Positions 1 through 5,761 are shown, numbered from the stretch's first letter. The stretch is DNA of 6,030 nt from Anthropogastromicrobium sp963652495 (GCA_963652495.1 CAVJTU010000106.1:1-6030); one strand, 5' to 3'. Numbers and translations are program-made. The notes: generated by a model from the sequence alone, not told the origin.

Positions 1-55
1 TGCTGTTTTCGTAGAATCAGGAAGCTCCCGCTTCTATAAGCGGGGGTACGTTCAC
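1..55 (+). mobile_element. Right end of an IS200/IS605-family (TnpB-type) element, partial
   Basis: A 9-bp hairpin is visible: 25-33 (CTCCCGCTT) pairs with 38-46 (AAGCGGGGG) with one G-T pair and a CTAT loop. It is preceded by GAATCAGGAAG (14-24) and followed by GTACGTTCAC ending at 55. From memory of the family, IS605-type elements of Clostridia end with this layout: GAATC-type lead, subterminal hairpin, then a short GTTCAA/GTTCAC-like end. No T-run follows the hairpin, so it is not an intrinsic terminator. If the assignment is right, this is also the 3' scaffold of the TnpB omega RNA, and bases from about 56 onward are host flank that would serve as guide. The left end, target motif and most of the transposase lie outside the window, so family and exact boundary (about 55) are inferred. 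Confidence 0.6.
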
Positions 56-106
56 AACACCTATAGTGCAGGAGTTATCTGCACTAAAAATACCAACACA
101 GTATAG
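2..106 (+). CDS. Possible 3' tail of a TnpB-like transposase reading through the element end (partial)
   Basis: The frame starting at base 2 is open to a TAG at 104-106 and encodes about 34 residues, beginning AVFVESGSSRFYKRG and running past the hairpin. The other two forward frames stop at 12-14 and 37-39. TnpB proteins of some IS605-type elements do run into the right-end hairpin and finish in flanking DNA, so this could be the transposase C-terminus. The catalytic RuvC motifs and zinc finger would lie upstream, outside the window, so none can be checked. The alternative is that the transposase stops before base 1, or at one of the other two stops, and this open frame is chance. Low confidence. 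Confidence 0.3.
   Translation, partial: AVFVESGSSRFYKRGYVHNTYSAGVICTKNTNTV
64..86. repeat. 8-bp inverted repeat just downstream of the IS-type end
   Basis: TAGTGCAG (64-71) and CTGCACTA (79-86) are perfect complements around a 7-base spacer. The right arm is followed by AAAAATACC, not a T-run, so this is not a forward terminator. It lies between the IS-type end and the first gene, so it could be an operator or an RNA hairpin in that gene's leader. No regulator is encoded in view. Confidence 0.45.
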
Positions 107-120
107 TTCTTTGATAACTG

Positions 121-127
121 TATATAT
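121..127 (+). promoter_or_regulatory. Weak candidate -10 for the DUF5711-type gene
   Basis: TATATAT at 121-127 resembles a -10 box and would give a transcript start near 133 with a leader of about 20 bases. No convincing -35 lies at the correct spacing. A second candidate, TATAGT at 102-107, has the same problem. A weak SD-like AGGG (142-145) sits 7 bases before the ATG at 153. The gene could instead be transcribed from further upstream. Confidence 0.25.
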
Positions 128-152
128 GGAAAGGAAACCGTAGGGAAACAGA

Positions 153-1382
153 ATGGCAGGCGATGGTAAATTCCAATGGGAAAGAAAGAAGAATCAGCTC
201 AGACAGAACATGGTCACGAATGACAAAGTTCGTTCGGCACCGGTTAATTGGGCAGAAGATCATAAAAAGACAGTAAATATTACGGTGATCGTAATCGCAG
301 CAATTGCAATTCTCGCGGTGATTGTGTGGCTGGTAGCAGCAAGGCTGTGGCGTTATAAAACATATGAGGTTAATTGGCGAACCGATGTATCGAATGCATC
401 ATTGGCCGGTTATGCCTCTTATGGCGATGGAATTGTAGTGATGAATAAGGATGGTGCAACTTACTATGACAGTAAGGGAACAAAGGTATGGTCCGCACCA
501 TATGATATGAGCAATCCGAAAGCGTCAGTCAAGGGCGATTACATCCTCATTTATGATTTAAAGGGAAAGAACTTTTCGATTTGCAACAAATCAGGCATTA
601 CGGGAAGCGGAACGACCTCGCAGATCATTACAAAAGGTGTGATTGCGTTAACTGGTGTCACTGTAATTCAGACAGAGGACAAGGATGCCAGCCTGATTTC
701 GTATTATCGAAATACCGGTGAGGAATTGGCGGTTTCAATCCGTAATCCGCTTCAGATCGACGGATATCCTCTTGATATCAGTGTTTCACCAAATGGTCAG
801 CAGCTTGCTGTTTCCTATTACTCGATTGCGGAGGGTGCCGGAACGAGCAGCATTTCCTTCTACGATTTTGAGAAGGGGAAAGAAGCAGCCGATCGAATTG
901 TTGCAAGCTTTGATTATTCTGAGAATGGCGCATATGTTCCGCGAGTGGTCTATCTGAGTGACACCAGAGCATTTGCAGTAGGTGACTGTTGTATCAGTTT
1001 CTTTGATATTTCGCAGCGTACTGCCATTACCAGAATGGATGTTGCCATCGATGGAGAGATTCAGCGAATGTTTTATAACAGCGATTATTTAGGGTTAGTT
1101 ACGAAAGCCGGAGAGGATGATACGTATCAGCTTCGCATTTACACGATGGAAGGAGAAGAAAAAGCAGTTATTGAGCAGGATGCATTGCATACCGGCTATG
1201 CATTTCAGCAGAAAAATGTTGTCATGTATGACGCAGATTACTGTGAAGTGCAGTCCTTCTCAGGCAGAATCCGCTTTGCTCGTGAGTTTGGAAATAGCCT
1301 GTATACGGTTATTCCAGGAGCGAAGTTTAAGACCTATTATCTCGCGACCATGGAGGAGCTTCAGCAGATTAGGCTTCGATAA
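153..1382 (+). CDS. DUF5711-family single-pass membrane protein with beta-propeller-like extracytoplasmic domain
   Basis: The 409-residue product has a short basic N-terminal cytoplasmic part (residues 1-40), one strong hydrophobic segment at about 42-66 (rich in Ile, Val and Ala, ending with Arg and Lys), and a long extracytoplasmic part. Lysines and arginines cluster on both sides of the helix, but the large domain after it is most simply placed outside. That domain shows repeated short blades of the WD40/PQQ type: residues 91-113 (GDGIVVMNKDG then a KVW pair), the SVSPNGQQLAV stretch at 210-220, SISFYDF at 233-239 and ISFFDIS at 281-287. I recognise it as resembling DUF5711 proteins, which are widespread in Lachnospiraceae and have no established function. 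There is no enzyme motif, no signal peptidase site and no LPXTG. The ATG at 153 has only a weak AGGG upstream, but no better start precedes the membrane segment. It appears monocistronic, with a terminator 44 bases after the stop. Confidence 0.8.
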   Translation: MAGDGKFQWERKKNQLRQNMVTNDKVRSAPVNWAEDHKKTVNITVIVIAAIAILAVIVWLVAARLWRYKTYEVNWRTDVSNASLAGYASYGDGIVVMNKDGATYYDSKGTKVWSAPYDMSNPKASVKGDYILIYDLKGKNFSICNKSGITGSGTTSQIITKGVIALTGVTVIQTEDKDASLISYYRNTGEELAVSIRNPLQIDGYPLDISVSPNGQQLAVSYYSIAEGAGTSSISFYDFEKGKEAADRIVASFDYSENGAYVPRVVYLSDTRAFAVGDCCISFFDISQRTAITRMDVAIDGEIQRMFYNSDYLGLVTKAGEDDTYQLRIYTMEGEEKAVIEQDALHTGYAFQQKNVVMYDADYCEVQSFSGRIRFAREFGNSLYTVIPGAKFKTYYLATMEELQQIRLR

Positions 1383-1425
1383 ACTTTCTGATTACTGAAC
1401 CTTTTTACCTTGGTATCACACTATA

Positions 1426-1465
1426 AATCAGAGCTACCTTACAGAGGGGTAGTTCTGATTTTTTT
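1426..1465 (+). terminator. Rho-independent terminator after the DUF5711-type gene
   Basis: Bases 1426-1438 (AATCAGAGCTACC) pair with 1448-1460 (GGTAGTTCTGATT): 13 bp with one G-T pair and a 9-base loop. The stem runs into seven T residues (1459-1465). It starts 44 bases after the TAA at 1380-1382. This is the best terminator in the window and separates this gene from the tkt leader. Confidence 0.9.
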
Positions 1466-1493
1466 GTTGGCAAATAGAAACATATGATATACT
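1464..1493 (+). promoter_or_regulatory. Candidate distal promoter of the tkt leader
   Basis: TTGTTG (1464-1469) and TATACT (1488-1493) are 18 bases apart, and the -10 is preceded by TGA, which fits an extended -10 (TGn). The overlapping TTGGCA (1467-1472) gives a 15-base spacer and is less likely. Transcription would start near 1500, giving a leader of about 270 bases before tkt, or a separate small transcript. The -35 overlaps the T-tract of the preceding terminator. Confidence 0.5.
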
Positions 1494-1564
1494 TCTATGT
1501 GGTCGGTATACACTAATTATAGATATATTTAACCGAATCAAGCAAGTAGCGAAGCGGATTGCGA

Positions 1565-1717
1565 ATGTCCGCTTTGACTGAAAAAATAGTATCAACTGTC
1601 AATATTGATGGTTGTGGCTTTTTCCTGCGAATGGGGGTCGTGAACCGTAACCTTTTCTGCAACTATCTCAGCAATATGTCAGAAGAAAACCTTGATTTTC
1701 GCGCTGTGGTCTGGTAA
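1565..1717 (+). CDS. Possible 50-residue small ORF or leader peptide upstream of tkt
   Basis: The ATG at 1565 opens a frame of 50 codons ending at TAA 1715-1717; the product starts MSALTEKIVSTVN and ends DFRAVVW. An in-frame TAG at 1547 limits extension upstream. There is no good Shine-Dalgarno sequence: the bases before it (GCGGATTGCGA) match poorly, and the ATG sits in the loop of the 1552-1574 hairpin. It ends inside the -10 of the proximal tkt promoter, so it would be made only from a distal transcript. There is no membrane segment or known motif. It may be chance; a 50-codon open frame is not rare. Confidence 0.2.
   Translation: MSALTEKIVSTVNIDGCGFFLRMGVVNRNLFCNYLSNMSEENLDFRAVVW
1593..1623 (+). 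promoter_or_regulatory. Hairpin plus T-run within the tkt leader (possible attenuator)
   Basis: CAACTGTCA (1593-1601) pairs with TGATGGTTG (1606-1614): 9 bp including two G-T wobbles around an ATAT loop. TGGC and then TTTTT (1619-1623) follow, and six A residues at 1581-1586 could pair with that T-run. A transcript from the promoter near 1490 would cross it, so it might act as a weak terminator or attenuator ahead of tkt. The stem is AU-rich and the T-run is offset by four bases, so termination would be inefficient at best. Confidence 0.3.
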
Positions 1718-1720
1718 ACT
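1692..1720 (+). promoter_or_regulatory. Proximal promoter of tkt
   Basis: TTGATT (1692-1697) and TAAACT (1715-1720) are separated by exactly 17 bases, and TGG precedes the -10, matching an extended -10 element. Transcription would start near 1727, giving a leader of about 42 bases to the preferred ATG at 1769. This is the simplest promoter for the transketolase gene. Confidence 0.6.
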
Positions 1721-1768
1721 GAACATAATCATATTAAAAATGCGCTTGAGCGCGGAATGGAGACGAAG

Positions 1769-3754
1769 ATGAGTAATATTGATACAATGTCAGTAAATGC
1801 AATCCGTGTACTGTCCGCAGACGCGATTCAGAAGGCAAAATCAGGACATCCGGGACTGCCGCTTGGCTGTGCTTCCGTAGCATATGAGTTATGGGCAAAG
1901 CACTTAAAGCACAATCCGAAGGATCCGGATTGGAAGGATCGTGACCGTTTTATTCTTTCCGGAGGACATGGCTCGATGCTTCTGTATTCCCTGCTTCATC
2001 TGTTTGGCTATGGCGATTTAAAAAAGGAAGATCTGATGCAGTTTCGTCAGTGGGGATCTCTGACACCGGGTCATCCGGAGTATCGCCATACTGTTGGTGT
2101 TGAGGCTACTACAGGCCCTCTCGGAGCTGGTATGGGTATGGCAGTTGGTATGGCAATTGCAGAGCGTCATATGGCATCCGTATTCAACAAGGAAGGCTAT
2201 CCGGTTGTGGATCACTATACCTATGCACTTGGCGGTGACGGATGTATGATGGAGGGTATTTCCTCTGAAGCATTCTCCCTTGCAGGTACCTTAAAGCTGT
2301 CCAAGCTGATCATTTTCTATGATTCCAACCGTATTTCCATCGAGGGATCTACCGATATTGCATTCACTGAGAATGTGCAGAAGCGTATGGAGGCATTCGG
2401 CTTCCAGACCATTACCGTTGCGGATGGAAATAACTTAGAGGAGATCGGAAAGGCAATCGAGGCTGCAAAGGCAGATACCGAGAGACCGTCATTCATCACT
2501 GTAAAGACTCAGATCGGTTTCGGATGCCCGGCAAAGCAGGGTAAGGCAAGCGCACACGGCGAGCCGCTTGGTGAGGACAATATCAAGGCAATGAAGGAAA
2601 ACTTAGGATGGCCGTCACAGGAGCCATTCTTCGTTCCGCAGGAAGTTTACGATCACTATAAGGAGATCGTAGAGGGCTTACAGCCGGCAGAGGAAGCATG
2701 GAATAAGATGTTTGCCGAGTACTGTGAGAAGTATCCGGAAATGAAGCAGCTGTGGGATTCCTACTACGATGAGGATTTGGCAGAAAAGGTTTGTGATGAC
2801 GCTGAGTTCTGGTCTTATGAGGATAAGCCGGATGCAACCAGAAATCTGTCCGGTAAGATGATCAACCGTATCAAGGACAGAATGCCGAACGTAATCGGCG
2901 GAGCAGCTGACCTTTCACCGTCCACTAAGACCTACATGAAGGATGCAGGTGATTTCTCTGCTGACAATTATGCGGGACGCAACATGCATTTTGGTGTTCG
3001 TGAGCTTGCTATGACTGCAATCGGAAATGGTATCATGCTTCATGGCGGTCTTCGCGCATTCGTTTCCACCTTCTTTGTATTCTCTGATTATACAAAGCCG
3101 ATGGCACGTTTGTCTGCAATCATGGGCGTACCGTTAACATTCGTATTCACACACGACAGCATCGGTGTAGGCGAGGATGGACCGACCCACGAGCCGATCG
3201 AGCAGTTGGCAATGTGGCGTGCACTGCCGAACTTCCATATGTTCCGTCCGGCAGATGCAACCGAGACAGCAGCTGCATGGTACAGTGCAATTACTTCTAA
3301 GAGAACACCGACTGCATTGGCACTGACCAGACAGAACCTGCCGCAGATCGAGGGAACCTCCAAGGAAGCATTAAAGGGTGGTTATATTGTACAGGATTCC
3401 AAGAAGCCGGTACCGGATGCTATCATCATCGCTTCCGGTTCTGAGCTGACACTTGCCGTGGAGGCAAAGAAGGTTCTGGCAGAGGATGGAATCGACGTGC
3501 GTGTCGTATCCATGCCGTGTATGGATCTCTTCGAGGAACAGTCTGAGGAGTACAAGGCAAAGGTTCTTCCGAAGAACGTAAGAAAGAGAGTGGCAGTAGA
3601 GGCACTTTCCGGCTTTGGATGGGATCGTTATGTAGGTCTTGACGGTGATTTGATCGGAATGAACCGCTTCGGCGCATCCGCTCCGTACAGCAAGCTGTTC
3701 CCATACTTCGGATTTACTGTAGAGAACGTAGTGGCAAGAGTAAAGGCCCTGTAA
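1769..3754 (+). CDS. tkt: Transketolase, full length
   Basis: Thiamine-diphosphate enzyme of the non-oxidative pentose phosphate pathway; it moves two-carbon ketol units between sugar phosphates in the cytoplasm. The reading frame is open from an ATG at 1757, but the GGAGA at 1759-1763 lies inside that extension and 5 bases before the ATG at 1769, so I place the start at 1769 (661 residues). Counting from 1757, the key residues are: His31 in SGHPG, His71 in GGHGS, His106 in PGHPE, the ThDP/metal motif GDG (160-162) with Asn191, His268 in SAHGE, Arg362, the catalytic Glu416 in VRELAM, His466, Asp474 and His478 in EDGPTHEP, and Arg525. All three domains (PP, Pyr, C-terminal) are present in one chain, unlike the split two-gene form found in many anaerobes. 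The usual TGPLGQG reads TGPLGAG here. Length is normal for the family and there is no frameshift. Confidence 0.97.
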   Translation: MSNIDTMSVNAIRVLSADAIQKAKSGHPGLPLGCASVAYELWAKHLKHNPKDPDWKDRDRFILSGGHGSMLLYSLLHLFGYGDLKKEDLMQFRQWGSLTPGHPEYRHTVGVEATTGPLGAGMGMAVGMAIAERHMASVFNKEGYPVVDHYTYALGGDGCMMEGISSEAFSLAGTLKLSKLIIFYDSNRISIEGSTDIAFTENVQKRMEAFGFQTITVADGNNLEEIGKAIEAAKADTERPSFITVKTQIGFGCPAKQGKASAHGEPLGEDNIKAMKENLGWPSQEPFFVPQEVYDHYKEIVEGLQPAEEAWNKMFAEYCEKYPEMKQLWDSYYDEDLAEKVCDDAEFWSYEDKPDATRNLSGKMINRIKDRMPNVIGGAADLSPSTKTYMKDAGDFSADNYAGRNMHFGVRELAMTAIGNGIMLHGGLRAFVSTFFVFSDYTKPMARLSAIMGVPLTFVFTHDSIGVGEDGPTHEPIEQLAMWRALPNFHMFRPADATETAAAWYSAITSKRTPTALALTRQNLPQIEGTSKEALKGGYIVQDSKKPVPDAIIIASGSELTLAVEAKKVLAEDGIDVRVVSMPCMDLFEEQSEEYKAKVLPKNVRKRVAVEALSGFGWDRYVGLDGDLIGMNRFGASAPYSKLFPYFGFTVENVVARVKAL

Positions 3755-3773
3755 AAAGAAGAGAGAATCGTAA

Positions 3774-3803
3774 TTGTGAGAGTACGGAACAGTTATAGAT
3801 AAT
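3774..3803 (+). promoter_or_regulatory. Candidate promoter for the NimA-like gene
   Basis: TTGTGA (3774-3779) is followed by TAGATA (3796-3801, spacer 16) or GATAAT (3798-3803, spacer 18). A start near 3808-3810 would place the whole 3810-3851 hairpin at the very 5' end of the downstream mRNA. An alternative is the AT-rich TATAAAAT at 3857-3864 just after the hairpin, which has no recognisable -35. Confidence 0.35.
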
Positions 3804-3809
3804 TTTGTG

Positions 3810-3857
3810 GGGACGCGTGCCTCTGGGATAGTTTCCGGTGGCTCGCGTCCCTTCTTT
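3810..3857 (+). terminator. Long hairpin after tkt, probable rho-independent terminator
   Basis: GGGACGCG (3810-3817) pairs perfectly with CGCGTCCC (3844-3851). After a T-T mismatch, GCC (3819-3821) pairs with GGC (3840-3842), and 3823-3827 can pair with 3834-3838, giving about 16 pairs. The tail TTCTTT (3852-3857) is T-rich but interrupted. It begins 55 bases after the tkt stop. The strong GC stem supports termination of tkt; the imperfect tail leaves room for read-through into the next gene or for a role as a 5' structure. Confidence 0.75.
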
Positions 3858-3887
3858 ATAAAATAAAATTGAAAATTTGGAGGGGAA

Positions 3888-4373
3888 ATGATGACTGCAT
3901 TTTGTAAAATGAGACGTTTTAAGCAGGAGTTAGGTAAAGAAGAGTGCATCGAAATTTTAAAGAAAGAGCCGCGAGGCGTTCTTTCTGTTTTCGACGAGAA
4001 TGGCTATCCATATGGCATTCCAATGAATCACTGGTACAATGAAAAGGATGGAAAGTTATATTTTCATGGTGCCAAGTCGGGTCATAAGCTTGAAGCAATA
4101 AAAAAATACGATAAAGTTTCATTTTGCGTTCATGACAGCGGCTATTGCAATGAGGGCGAATGGGCGTTGAATATCAAAAGCGTAGTTGTCTTTGGTCGTA
4201 TGCAGATTGTGGAAGATCCAGATAAGATCGTGGAAATCTGTACAAATATTGGACAGAAATTTACCGATGATAAGGCGTATCTGGAGGATGAATTGCAGCG
4301 GGCGCTTCCGAGGGTCCTTTGTCTGGAACTGACACCAGAGCATATGACAGGAAAGAAAGTAAAAGAGTCATAA
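3888..4373 (+). CDS. Pyridoxamine 5'-phosphate oxidase-fold protein, NimA-like (5-nitroimidazole reductase family)
   Basis: The 161-residue protein resembles the Pyridox_ox_2/NimA group: small split-barrel proteins that bind FMN and, in some members, reduce 5-nitroimidazole drugs to amines. Family-like stretches are MRRFKQEL at 8-15, RGVLSV at 29-34, GYPYGIPMNHWY at 39-50, LYFHGAKSGHKLEAI at 57-71 (cofactor-binding side), VVVFGRMQIVED at 99-110, and the C-terminal LELTPEHMTGKK. The GGAGGGG at 3879-3885 serves ATG 3888 (4 bases after GGAGG) or ATG 3891 (7 bases, better spacing). The ATG at 3909, where many relatives seem to begin, has no ribosome binding site. There is no signal peptide, so it is cytoplasmic. 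Family membership does not prove drug resistance; many gut anaerobes carry housekeeping relatives of unknown substrate. Its last 6 bases overlap the end of the opposite gene. Confidence 0.85.
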   Translation: MMTAFCKMRRFKQELGKEECIEILKKEPRGVLSVFDENGYPYGIPMNHWYNEKDGKLYFHGAKSGHKLEAIKKYDKVSFCVHDSGYCNEGEWALNIKSVVVFGRMQIVEDPDKIVEICTNIGQKFTDDKAYLEDELQRALPRVLCLELTPEHMTGKKVKES

Positions 4374-5699
4374 GAGTATTTGATGATTAGCTGCCTTTTT
4401 GAGAACCAGTACCCAGTCATTTGCAGTTTCTTTTCTTGCGGCAGGGCTGGCAAGCCACTCATCTTGACCTTTTAGTGTTGTGATGTAGCTTAAGCTGCCG
4501 TTTCGCGGATCCATCCAGTATGCGTCAAGTGCGATATCCTGATAGCGGCGCAGATCAAGTTTGAATTCGTCGCCCATGTAGTCATAGCAGAAGATAAAAT
4601 CTGCTCCGACAAACACGGCAATGCGGTGATAGCGCTCTTTCTGACCAAACAGCAGCAGACTGTCATCGGATTTACCACTCGTGAAATCAACACTTTCCAT
4701 TAGATTTTTTAAATAATTTAATTGCGCGCATCCGGGATGGTGCATGGCATCCAGCCAGATTTCGCGCACACCGTAAGCCCCTTGCTGAGTAAGATTGTCA
4801 TAAAATTGCATGATTGCATTGCTGCCATAGGTGTGTCCGGCAGCACCGGCAAATACGGACCAGTAGGCATATCGGCGCACATCCCATTCCTCCCAGTACG
4901 GATTTCTCGGATTGTGAAGTCCCTGTGGAATGCCTTCATAAGAAGGCTCGGCATCAAGGGTCGGCTTTGCTGTGTCATAAGAAAGATCACGGTCAACATA
5001 TTTCCAGTTGTCTTCACCAAAAAATGTCTCATGTGCGTTATTATCGTCCCATTCATCGAGTGAAGCCTGATCGTAACGTCGGTGTCCGGATTGAAACATG
5101 TTTATATCCAACCAAGGCTCATTATTAAACCACAATGAGGATGATGTGCGCCCGAACGGATGATAGGCGATAACTCGGTCCGGGTTGTAGGTCTTTAAAA
5201 TATGACCTGCCAGACAGAATATATTGTATCCAACATCGCCTCGCACATCACCACCCAGAATCCAGATCAGATTTTTTCGTTTTTGATAGCGTTTACCAAG
5301 AAAATCGGCATAGGTGCGCATCGTGTCCATATTCAGGACACGTTCCTTTACCAGAGAGCCCCATGCAGGCAGAAGACCAATATAGAGTCCCATCTGCTCT
5401 GCCATATCCAGAATGCGGTCTACGAAATTCCAATATGCTGGCTGCGTTACATCCTTTTTGCCCGGTGCAAGAGAGGATGTGATGTCTGCCTGTGGAAATG
5501 AATGGATCAGTACGGTCTGAATCACGTTGTATCCTTTTTCTTTTCGATTTCTCAGATAAGTATAAATTTCTTCCTCATTTAATTTTAACAGCATGAGCCA
5601 TGCTGTGTCGCCCAGCCAGAAAAATGGCTTGTCACCTTCCATAAGGTAGCGTCCATTTTGGCTGACATGAAGTGTTTCAAAAATTTTTTGATCGCTCAT
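4368..5699 (-). CDS. DUF4038/GH140 apiosidase-like glycoside hydrolase, leaderless
   Basis: The 443-residue protein resembles the family with an N-terminal TIM-barrel DUF4038 domain (about 8-345) and a C-terminal domain of the 'putative collagen-binding' type (about 350-437, with the WMDPRNG motif at 395-401 and ending DWVLVL). The characterised GH140 enzyme of Bacteroides cleaves apiose linkages in pectic rhamnogalacturonan II. Diagnostic parts here are FFWLGDTAW at 26-34, IWILGGDVRGD at 145-155 with Asp151 as likely acid/base, and DAEPSYEG at 249-256 with Glu251 as likely nucleophile. The start begins MSDQKIF and has no hydrophobic segment, so it should be cytoplasmic and act on imported oligosaccharides. 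Ribosome binding site GAGGAGG (5717-5711) lies 11 bases before the ATG. No sugar transporter or regulator is in view. Substrate is inferred from family only; the true target may differ. Confidence 0.85.
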   Translation of the reverse strand: MSDQKIFETLHVSQNGRYLMEGDKPFFWLGDTAWLMLLKLNEEEIYTYLRNRKEKGYNVIQTVLIHSFPQADITSSLAPGKKDVTQPAYWNFVDRILDMAEQMGLYIGLLPAWGSLVKERVLNMDTMRTYADFLGKRYQKRKNLIWILGGDVRGDVGYNIFCLAGHILKTYNPDRVIAYHPFGRTSSSLWFNNEPWLDINMFQSGHRRYDQASLDEWDDNNAHETFFGEDNWKYVDRDLSYDTAKPTLDAEPSYEGIPQGLHNPRNPYWEEWDVRRYAYWSVFAGAAGHTYGSNAIMQFYDNLTQQGAYGVREIWLDAMHHPGCAQLNYLKNLMESVDFTSGKSDDSLLLFGQKERYHRIAVFVGADFIFCYDYMGDEFKLDLRRYQDIALDAYWMDPRNGSLSYITTLKGQDEWLASPAARKETANDWVLVLKKAANHQILL

Positions 5700-5710
5700 C
5701 TTGCTGAGTT

Positions 5711-5717
5711 CCTCCTC
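5711..5717 (-). promoter_or_regulatory. Ribosome binding site of the GH140-like gene
   Basis: Read on the minus strand this is GAGGAGG, a near-perfect anti-16S match. The gap to the ATG (5699-5697) is 11 bases, slightly long. It fixes the start at 5699: no other in-frame ATG lies closer, and the next in-frame ATG is 20 codons downstream. Confidence 0.85.
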
Positions 5718-5752
5718 TTTGTTTTCTTGTGTGTTGTATTTTGCTTTGTTTT

Positions 5753-5761
5753 ATATTACCA
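5753..5761 (-). promoter_or_regulatory. Extended -10 promoter of the GH140-like gene
   Basis: On the minus strand the sequence reads TGGTAATAT: a TGn extension followed directly by a TAATAT -10 (5758-5753). The start would be near 5746, about 46 bases before the coding start. The -35 position (TAGCAT at 17 bases) is poor, as is common for extended -10 promoters and for promoters needing an activator. Confidence 0.5.

Larger units (their letters stand above)
1383..1768 (+). other. Intergenic region and structured leader upstream of tkt
   Basis: These 386 bases hold no conserved gene that I recognise. In order they contain a terminator (1426-1465), an extended -10 promoter (1464-1493), a 7-bp hairpin AAGCGGA/TCCGCTT (1552-1558 with 1568-1574), a 9-bp hairpin with two G-T pairs (1593-1601 with 1606-1614) followed by TGGC and five T residues, a second promoter (1692-1720) and a small GCGC-TTGA-GCGC stem (1742-1753) just before the tkt ribosome binding site. 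The octamer TGCGAATG occurs twice (1560-1567 and 1627-1634). No riboswitch or T-box consensus was recognised. Confidence 0.6.

Noticed and set aside
25..46. First hairpin as a rho-independent terminator
   Set aside because: TACGTTCAC follows the stem instead of a T-run; an IS605-type end explains it better.
1757..3754. Split or frameshifted transketolase
   Set aside because: The frame is continuous through all three domains with normal length and all key residues, so it is a single intact gene.
3371..3949. 192-codon minus-strand open frame antisense to the end of tkt
   Set aside because: It lies almost wholly opposite the strongly conserved transketolase C-terminal domain, crosses the tkt hairpin, has no good ribosome binding site and its product resembles nothing known. 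A shadow of a biased coding strand.
4722..5501. Plus-strand open frames opposite the glycosidase (4722-5063, 4814-5128, 5202-5501)
   Set aside because: All are antisense to conserved parts of the glycosidase, lack ribosome binding sites and show no recognisable domain.
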